NCBI GenBank assembly: GCA_004335635.1
Contig: QAXH01002413.1
Coordinates: 1-47,700, forward strand
From: Chloromonas sp. AAM2
Lineage: Eukaryota > Chlorophyta > Chlorophyceae > Chlamydomonadales > Chlamydomonadaceae
Length of the DNA: 47,700 nucleotides
Direction of reading: 5' to 3'
Of the stretch, positions 40,692-47,700 are shown piece by piece (the first letter of the stretch is position 1; every line of letters begins with the position of its first letter). The translations under genes were made by a program, and so were the position numbers. Under the pieces are notes generated by a model. That model searched no databases and was not told where the DNA came from. It saw nothing but the letters and a program-made list of their open reading frames with translations.

Positions 40692-40696
40692 TTACA
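40692..40696 (-). terminator. Putative TGTAA poly(A) signal of secreted paralogue 2
   Basis: TGTAA on the minus strand about 180 bp after the stop codon of paralogue 2. Another TGTAA is only 5 bp after the stop (40869-40873), probably too close to serve. Confidence 0.4.
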
Positions 40697-40877
40697 ACGG
40701 TCGATGTGGCACAGCTGTGCAAATGCTCGCCCTGAATCAGCGGCCCCACCAAGGCGCCGGTGCCGTTGCTGGTGCCGCGGTGAAAACGCAGCCCCCTGCA
40801 GCCATGCAACAGATTGCGAGCAATCAAGTATCGGATCCATTGGTGGCTATCCCACGAATTTGTCACTTTTACAACTC

Positions 40878-42323
40878 TCATTGGATACATTGTAATACAG
40901 CGCTAGCATCAGCATACGACGCTGGTAGTTGCATGTGGCAGAATGGACCTGTAAGCAGTGGTTCTGCAGCTGCACCGCCGGACTTGCAACCGGAGGAGCA
41001 GCATCATATCAGCTGCTTTGAGTCCAGTATCATCAACAGAGGGCATCGAAATTGTGTCATCATCAGCGCTTACCTGGGCCGCAACGAGCGACGTCGCCGG
41101 GATTAGAGGTGGTGACAATGGGACCGCCTACTCCCGGTTGGGTGACCCTGAAACGGGACGTGGTCAGCCGTGGTGTGCCGGTGCCGGCGCCTGTGCCTGC
41201 AAGGCAATGTCAACCTGAAGACGTATGTGCTGTGCTGACCTGTGAACACCAAGTGTTCCAGAACTCGTTCCAATACAATCTAGAGAATGTCACAGACTTA
41301 CCGTCAGCAAGCAGCTTGCGAGAGCCCGTGTCATCAGCGGCCGCCCGATCTGCCACACAAGCAAAGTCAAAAATGTGATGTTGATGTGCTGCAGCGTTGC
41401 GTGCCATGCTGGAAGTCGTGACACAACAAAAGCAACAGACCTGGTGCCTTGGTAAGCTGGCAGTAATGTGTGCCAGTACAAGTTTCAGAAGTATTCATCT
41501 GCGTCATTGCAGGTTTCTCAAACAATTTCCGATGCGGAACAGTAGCCAAGGTGAGAAAGGTATCCAGGCGACTCACCAGCAGAGAGGAGCGTCCTGCCGT
41601 CATTGTGCTGCAATGCAAGCAAAGGTCATACAGGGTCCGTGGCAGACGCACGTCCACAAAGCAAAACTGTACGCTTGCTCCGGGTCATGGCTGCGACTGA
41701 CCCACTTGACTGGCCAGGGAAGGATCAGCTTGCAGCTTTGGTTAGGAAAGACATTCCGGGGAATCACAGCAGGGCTGCCGGCAAACAAAGTGAGATCAAT
41801 CCGATCCCACCCAAACTAGAGAGAGCTTATCATACGCTGTGGTGCGGCCAAACCATGATTCGGCAATGCAAGCAAAGCGGAGCCTCTCACTGCGCTCCCG
41901 AACCGAGCATTCTATGTATCACTTTGGAGGTGCCCTCATTCTACACACTGTCACAAGGGATCGCCGCCCTTTCTCGATGGTCTGCCATACGCCGCTTGTT
42001 TGGCCAATCCCCGAGATGATCGCGCTTGTTTTCAGCGCACCTTCGTCTCGGCGCCCACAACGCCGTCCGCGGTCATCAGTCCTGCGCCATGGACACCCGG
42101 TGGAGCGGATACAACTGTGAATGCTCGGCACTCGGCATCAACACGAATGGGATTCTGTCCCCGAGGATATGGCCAGAAAGCAGTACAAAGTGTCGCGGAA
42201 ATCAAAGAACTCCGACACGATGCGACGCATTCCGACACATTGCATCAAAAGCAAGCTCGTGCGCGGCTCACCACAGACGACCAGCAGCAGCATGGCCGCG
42301 TCCAGAGTGGTACGTCGCGTCAT
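40878..42323 (-). CDS. Small secreted protein, paralogue 2 (unknown family)
   Basis: Not recognised. Eight exons with agreeing phases: 42272-42323, 42041-42114, 41955-41981, 41711-41815, 41577-41607, 41302-41349, 41074-41196, 40878-40948; 176 residues. A likely signal peptide opens the protein (MTRRTTLDAAMLLLVVCVVS). Next come GAGLMTADGVVGAETK, TIEKGRRSL, LTLFAGSPAVIPRNVFPNQS and CKLILPW, then HNDGRTLLSADRAAADDTGS, LLADGTGAGTGTPRL and QPGVGGPIVTTSNPGDVARC. It ends in a cysteine-containing tail (CGPGPFCHMQ, then VLQCIQ). No membrane segment follows the signal, so export to the matrix, cell wall or vacuole is likely (inference). Paralogue 1 aligns over exons 1 to 5. Exons 6 to 8 have no counterpart there. 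Confidence 0.62.
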
Positions 42324-43529
42324 TGTAGAATCTGCGGCGCGGCGATTTGGATGGTTGATGGATTTCGGAATCGCAATGCAGGCCAGATGGCACGCACGAT
42401 TACACGCCGGATGGCACGACCGACCTGGCTCAGAGTTTGCGAGCTTGATGTCGTGGATGATGACCTCGTGAGGATATCTGACATGATGCATCAGCACAAG
42501 AAATGAATTGTTGGCAGCGTGTACCGGGGTTCTGACGTCAGTATGATGCCACTCGCGACAGGCCGGAATCGGCCGTGCCCCAAGGCGGGCGTCCCGTCAG
42601 GATAGATGTTTAACAAAGGATAGATCGGAAAAGATAAATCAAAAAGCGAGCGCGAACATGACGATTGAACGCCACCCCGGTGCCTGTCGCTGTATGTCGT
42701 CTGCTCGGTGTTTCATGATCGTGAGCTAGCACACATTGTGCCTGATAACCGAGGCGTTTGTTCTGGTGTTTGCGGCTAAGCATGTCAATGCAGATGTATT
42801 TCAAGCAGCTGAGGATGTATGGTTGTTTAGTTATCCACATAAAGTCTACATAAAGTCTGCCACAAGCAAAGCTGCCGTGGCTTTTATTTCCAGTGGCTTA
42901 CCCCAGCTTCTCTCATCTGTCAACTTGGCATGTATAACGAGCAGCTACTGAGTGAGTTTTGGCATGGTGTAGGAGTTCAGGTCCCCAGAGTAACCACACA
43001 GAACATACATTCCTCAACTGCAGGGTCTGGCGTTCCCTGTCCCATAGAAGCTGACAGTGGCCGGCTCTGCCCTGCCACCCCTGCCTGGATGGACAAGCAT
43101 GTCTCCTGGCTTTGGAATTGCTCGGTGAAGCAACTTCCTAGACCTGATACGCATCGTCCTCTCATACATTGTGCAAAGTTCATGCCTGGGAGTTTGGTAA
43201 ATGGGTCGCGGGGCTGCCAAAACCGGGGTTTCATGCGCGTAAACCAGTGAACTGTGTCCTATTAGACAGTTGGATTCGCACTGTGTCGGACTGGTGTGTG
43301 TTTGTGTGCGCCTCGACCATGCGTTGTGGTCAGTATGACCATGCGTGGTACCTAAAATCAGGTAGTTTGGGCACACCAGGCTGACATCAATTGCTGAGTT
43401 TGCTGCAAATCACGGTTTATTGCACGCAATCGCCAAGCGCTTTGTGACCACCCTGTTGAGTGCATCACTGACTCACTTGAGCATTGGACATCCCAAACGG
43501 AAAGGGAATGGCCCATTGCCTGTTGTGCC
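42324..43529. other. Spacer upstream of secreted paralogue 2
   Basis: It should hold the promoter of paralogue 2 at its left end. A plus-strand stretch at 43020-43195, after an acceptor-like CAACTGCAG, reads SGVPCPIEADSGRLCPATPA and then MDKHVSWLWNCSVKQLP up to a possible donor (GTAAAT), so part of a neighbouring mobile-element or gene fragment may be present. Nothing else is supported. Confidence 0.35.
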
Positions 43530-43996
43530 GGTACATGGTGCACGGTACATGCAGCATGCATGGCAATGTAGACTGACGAAACTTGTTGAAAGCTCCATAC
43601 ATCCTTTAGTGGCGGTCTCTGTGCAGACCAGGCGCTGTGCATGTCACCCAGGTTGGATCTGCTGTCTTGGGGCTATGTGGCAGCAGTCACGAAGCCTGGA
43701 CCAGATACGGGCTGATATTTTTCCAGGGTGCGTGCTTGCGGATGAATGGCGATCTCAAAGTGCAGCAGTGTTCTGCCATCGCTATGGAATCCTTGCGGTT
43801 GATGTGGTTGCACTCACTATTGGTCACGATTGCACACTATCATCAGTTGATGATGCCACACAACAGATATTGTTGGCTGCCCAAATCGCAGCTGATCGTC
43901 TGAATCATGACATGCCGTGAGCCAGCTGTCCGTGCTGTGACCTCTCAACCAAAGCTGCTGACCCCCAGCTGTGCTTGCTCTTACTTCTGTTGGCGT
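43530..43996 (+). repeat. Left arm of the foldback element
   Basis: Plus strand of this arm equals the minus strand of the right arm. It has an open frame (LTKLVESSIHPLVAVSVQTR, then DQIRADIFPGC) in both arms in mirrored orientation. Because it is conserved in all frames by the recent duplication, coding cannot be judged from this alone. Confidence 0.88.
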
Positions 43997-44576
43997 TACC
44001 GCTTGCCTTTCAGGCCTACCGGCACGCTCAGCCAGAATGGTGGCTACAGGTTGACACATGCAGGCTGGAGTGCCAGACTGCTCTTGCTGGTATGTCCTGT
44101 TGTTAGGCTTATCAACATGGTTTGGTTGTCACACCCGGCTGCTGATCAGTCATATCTTTGTGATATTTATGCAGAGAGCTGCATCATGTCACAGCTTTGG
44201 TGTTGGGCATACGCAAATTGCATCGCATGCTGCTGGTTGAGCCCCTACTTCATGAGAAACCCAGCACATGCTTCACATGATGCAAGTATGGGTCACGGGT
44301 TACTTGATGCGTATCTGAGAAAGTGTTGCATGCACGCATGCCGAATTCTGGGGCTCCCTATGGACAAGCCAAGTGCTACTAAGGACATCAAGCAGCGCTT
44401 CTTGCCTTTGTTCAATGCCAAGATGTGTGAAAGAGGTAGTGCCAGCGACTTGCAGATCATCTGTACTGCTTACTTGAATTTGATGGGAGCCACTGCCCCA
44501 TACCGTGTATCGAACCTCAAGCAGGTTGAGGAAGACAGATTATCCTTGCTACTACAAGCGCAAGCTATGGAGTGTC
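43997..44576 (+). other. Exon-like sequence in the centre of the foldback element
   Basis: The plus strand shows an acceptor (GCTTGCCTTTCAG) followed by AYRHAQPEWWLQVDTC and a donor-like GTATGT near 44089. A later open stretch reads GHGLLDAYLRKCCMHACRI, then LPMDKPSATKDIKQRFLPLF and DLQIICTAYLNLMGA. These segments look like protein but the family is unknown. They could be a captured host gene fragment or remains of the element's own gene. Confidence 0.4.
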
Positions 44577-45041
44577 ACGCCAACAGAAGTAAGAGCAAGC
44601 ACAGCTGGGGGTCAGCAGCTTTGGTTGAGAGGTCACAGCACGGACAGCTGGCTCACGGCATGTCATGATTCAGACTATCAGCTGCGATTTGGGCAGCAAA
44701 ACATTGCCAACAATATCTGTTGTGTGGCATCATCAACTGATGATAGTGTGCAATCGTGACCAACCACATCAACCGCCAGGATTCCATAGCGATGGCAGAA
44801 CACTGCTGCACTTTGAGATCGCCATTCATCCGGAAGCACGCACCCTGGAAAAATATCAGCCCGTATCTGGTCCAGGCTTCGTGACTGCTGCCACATAGCC
44901 CCAAGACAGCAGGTCCAACCTGGGTGACATGCACAGCGCCTGGTCTGCACAGAGACCGCCACTAAAGGATGTATGGAGCTTTCAACAAGTTTCGTCAGTT
45001 TATATTGCCCTGCATACTGCATGTACCGTGTACCATGTACC
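44577..45041 (-). repeat. Right arm of the foldback element
   Basis: Inverted copy of 43530-43996. Its inner end matches ACGCCAACAGAAGTAAGAGC against the left arm's inner end, and its outer end GTACCGTGTACCATGTACC mirrors the left start. Confidence 0.88.
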
Positions 45042-45097
45042 ATTCATTGACGGATCAGGTGTCAGGTGTGTATCAGGTGTCAGGTGTGTATAATCGC

Positions 45098-45207
45098 ATG
45101 CATACAGCCGCGTCCTCGTCTTTTATTTGCATGCATTTATTGCATGCACAGTGAATATTGCATGCATGCACAGTGTTTTATACATGATTGCATGTCGGCA
45201 TGCCTGA
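45098..45207. repeat. Cluster of GCATGC palindromes before the hAT gene
   Basis: About six GCATGC hexamers fall within 110 bp, several as TTGCATGCA. Just before them (about 45055-45095) is a short tandem repeat with unit TCAGGTGTCAGGTGTGTA. hAT elements often carry short subterminal motifs bound by their transposase, so this may be the 5' subterminal region of the element at right (inference). Confidence 0.45.
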
Positions 45208-45287
45208 CAGTCGGCTAATGTTATATAGCGCCTTTGACGTGTTCGTGCAGACGCCCTGGGCCGGGTCGACTACATGGACGTTCAGTT

Positions 45288-45360
45288 GCACATCTGCAAC
45301 GCGGACTTGTATCAATAATATATGCACATATGCACATATGCAACGCGGACATGTATCAAT
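45288..45360. repeat. 29-bp direct duplication in the hAT 5' region
   Basis: GCACAT(C/A)TGCAACGCGGAC then TTGTATCAAT or ATGTATCAAT occurs at 45288-45316 and again at 45332-45360, with two mismatches. In the frame DALGRVDYMDVQLHICNADL the first copy runs into a TAA at once; the second gives MHICNADMYQSSLSLPR and a GTACGC donor. This may be a damaged upstream exon of the transposase. Confidence 0.7.
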
Positions 45361-45488
45361 CTTCGTTGAGCTTGCCGAGGTACGCATTGCTCAGTCCTAT
45401 GGCCTTACATCATGTCATGGTCTTCAAAAGTGGGGCGGCAATATCCACCAAGAGAATTCAACTGTGACTCGTGCACACATGTACACAG

Positions 45489-47700
45489 GTGGGCATCGTC
45501 AAGGATGCGGACGCCCAGACGCAGCTGCTGCTCAAGGTCCTTGGGGAGACGCTCAAGGTGCGATGGCTGTTGTAAGCCGATAAGCGGGTCCAGGGCTTCA
45601 CCTGTCCGCTTGCCTGACCCTGGGTGATTGCTGAAGTCGTTGGGTTGCCACGTGCTGTTGACAGGTGGTTGCTGACGGTGTTGCTGTGTGCAGTTGTCCA
45701 AGGATAACTTGAAGGCGAAGCTCGTGGGATTCGCAGCCGATGGCGCCGGCACCATGCAAGGCTGCCACAAGGGCGTGGGCACACAGCTGCAGATCGCCAC
45801 CAGCCCTCGCATGCAGAAGACCTGGTGTGCGGCGCACCGCAGTCATCTGGGGGCGCAAGTGTTGAGCGATCTCCCTGTGGTCAAGACTATCACCATCATC
45901 ATCAGCACCAACTACAACTACTTCACGGCATCTACCAAGCGGTACAAGGCACTGACACTTGTGGCCGATGAGGAGGACGTCGCCCTGGCAGCGCTGCTCA
46001 GAACCATAGACACCAGGTCAGTGTGGCCGGTGGTTGAGTGTACGGTGTTCAGTGGCCGGTGGTTGAGTGGTCGGTGTTAAGTGGTTATGGCCGTGCGGCT
46101 TGTCCTGCTGACGTGCACAGGTGGATGAGCATACGTGGCTGCCTTGGCAACCTGGTGAAGAATCTGCCAGTGCTAGTGCTACGCTGGAACCAGATTGCCG
46201 ACGAGGAGCAAGACGAGCGAACCACGGCCCAGAACATGTTACGGCAGCTGACAGACGGGCGCCTGGTGGTCATCATGATCATGTACCAGCCCTTGCTTCA
46301 AGAGCTGGGGTACCTGAGCAAGATGCTGCAAAAGGAAAACCTTGTGCTGGCAGATGTGGCTCAGCTGGTGAGTTCGGAGTTGGAGGGGGCCTTCGGTTGA
46401 TTAGACATGTGCGCTGGGCTTTGGCAGGTTGCCGTCAAGTGCCAGTTACATGATTCCGGATGACTTGCTCAACGGCTGGCGTTTTTCGCTTGTGTAGGTG
46501 GACCGTGCCAAGGACAACCTCGGGTCACTGTACGACCAGGCTACATGTGAGAAGGTCTGTCGCCTGACAGCGCCCACCGGCAACCCAGCAGGGCCCCAGC
46601 TCAACACGCTCGTGGCATACAGCTGTCAAGCAACTGTCTCTGTCCCCCGGCGCATGCTTCTTCAGCACCAGGCAGAACGAGCATGGCGACGCCGTCGTGG
46701 GGTTCTCATCATCTGCCCTCAAGGAGGCGGACGAGGACGAGATCATGCATGACGAGGACGGGCGGGTGCTGGAGCGGGAGCCACCACCATTCATCCCTCT
46801 ACAGACGCTTGAGACCCCCAACGCCTGCAGCACCAGGGCCGTGCCAGAGCGGTGGGATGACGTCGCGGTGGAGCGCTGGGACGCACTTCTCAAAGAGGGC
46901 TTTGGGGTGCTGCAGTCGGCCTCTGCCCTGGCTGCCGCGGCCCTAGTGGAGCGCTTCCCCAGCACTGGCATCATGCGAGCGCTGTCTATTGTGCACCCTG
47001 GCTTCCTGCGCTCTGTTGGCCCAGTGGCAGCACGCATGTTGCTCGGTACACTTCAGGAGGCATACTACAAGGTGTGTGCTATTGGGTTTGTTATGCCAAC
47101 TTGGCCAGCCTGTTCTAGCCTTACACCTTCTCTGCCAGCTTGCTCATGCCAGCTATGAACCCCGTTCCCAGCTTGTTGCCGGCATGAAATCATGTCTTTA
47201 TAGTTATATTGATGTGTTACGCATGTTTGTAGGAGGCACGCTTGCCGGACGGCTCCGTTGTGGCCCCCTGGCTGGATGCCGCCCGGCTCGATGTGCAGTT
47301 CAATGACATGCACCAAGCGATGACATCATACTGCAAGCCCATGGTGGCCGGGAACCTCACTACCCTTCCGAGCATGCAGGTGCGTAGCATATCCATGCAT
47401 TCATTTTGCTGACAAGCCACTAAATCTTGCGTCCGGATGCAGAGCATGCCAGGAGCAGTGACATGCACAGCACTTCACAATGTAGTTGTGTTAGCAGTGT
47501 ACATGCCTCAAGTAGCTATAACTTGTCTGTGCAGGAGGCGTGGAAGGAGTTGGCATCGCTTCCGTACAGTTCTCCGAGAATATCAAGCTGGCCAGGCTAT
47601 ACATCACCATTCCGTGCACAAGTGTCAGCAACGAGCGGGGCTTCAGCCGTATGAACATCATCAAGAGTCACTCTCGCAACCGTTTGGGCACCGAGCACTT
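45489..47700 (+). CDS. hAT-superfamily transposase, 3' end off the window
   Basis: Cut-and-paste DNA transposase with an RNase H-like core. Exons seen: 45489-45557, 45694-46016, 46121-46367, 46498-46554, an exon ending at 47071, 47233-47379, and about 47570 to the edge. The second has the typical LVGFAADGAGTMQGCHKGV and a later TWCAAHRSHL. The third opens with RWMSIRGCLGNLVKNLPVLV, the conserved tryptophan region. The exon ending at 47071 contains ALKEADEDEIMHDEDGR and LQEAYYK. The last has the hAT dimerisation signature, LARLYITIPCTSVSNERGFS followed by RMNIIKSHSRNRLG. This order resembles the ZNF862-like hAT group. Exon 46498-46554 and the next do not join cleanly, and the last exon has two possible acceptors (47535 with a frame problem, 47570 in phase). 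The 5' end is not resolved, so whether the gene is intact is open. Confidence 0.85.

Larger units (their letters stand above)
43530..45041. mobile_element. Foldback (long inverted repeat) element with exon-like centre
   Basis: Two arms of about 465 bp, 43530-43996 and 44577-45041, are inverted copies of each other around a 580-bp centre. They are nearly identical except for a few substitutions, a 13-bp stretch present only in the left arm (near 43810) and about 11 extra bases in the right arm (near 44700). Outer ends are GGTACATGGT(G/A)CACGGTAC. This is the shape of a foldback or non-autonomous DNA transposon. I see no clear target-site duplication: the flanks are TTGTGCC on the left and ATTCATT on the right. 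Simple inverted duplication of a local segment is the alternative. Confidence 0.75.

Noticed and set aside
40492..41106. Plus-strand open frame of 204 residues
   Set aside because: The minus strand here carries phase-consistent exons of the secreted paralogue 2, and the plus frame has no family features.
43420..43920. Open frame in the left foldback arm as a host gene
   Set aside because: It is confined to the inverted repeat and recurs in the other arm, so openness reflects recent duplication.

Overview
This looks like nuclear DNA of a chlorophyte green alga, probably from the Chlamydomonas/Volvox order. Genes are cut into many short exons with GTGAGT/GTGGGT/GTAAGT donors and TGCAG acceptors. 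TGTAA, the usual volvocine poly(A) signal, lies shortly after several stop codons. The largest gene is a receptor kinase of the algal TKL type. By eye the base composition is only moderately GC-rich, so this is probably not C. reinhardtii itself. Exon models were made by hand from splice sites, reading phase and protein family knowledge; a phase check links nearly every exon to the next.

Layout. 1-8248 (minus): XRN-family 5'-3' exoribonuclease, 19 exons seen, C-terminus beyond the left edge. 8249-10885: intergenic, no gene I can support. 10886-30652 (minus): one very large receptor-like kinase gene of about 30 exons and roughly 3,275 residues, with signal peptide, a repeated beta-helix-like ectodomain, one membrane span, a TKL kinase domain and a C-terminal tail of about 1,600 residues. 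31848-35492 (minus): METTL5-type rRNA adenine methyltransferase with an unusual acidic/glutamine-rich insertion. 35818-37646 (plus): SEC11, the catalytic subunit of the signal peptidase complex, divergent from METTL5 across 325 bp. 38200-39210 and 40878-42323 (both minus): two tandem paralogues for small secreted proteins of a family I do not recognise. 43530-45041: a foldback element with 465-bp inverted arms around a 580-bp exon-like centre. 45489-47700 (plus): a hAT-superfamily transposase gene, cut by the right edge.

The left 37 kb is ordinary housekeeping and signalling sequence: RNA decay (XRN), rRNA modification (METTL5), protein secretion (SEC11) and a surface receptor kinase. There is no sign of an operon-like functional cluster. 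The right 10 kb is accessory: a local gene duplication, direct repeats, a foldback element and a transposase. The items most likely to be undescribed are the secreted paralogue pair, whose shared 31-nt exon seems to be read in different frames in the two genes, the foldback element carrying exon-like sequence, and the METTL5 insertion.
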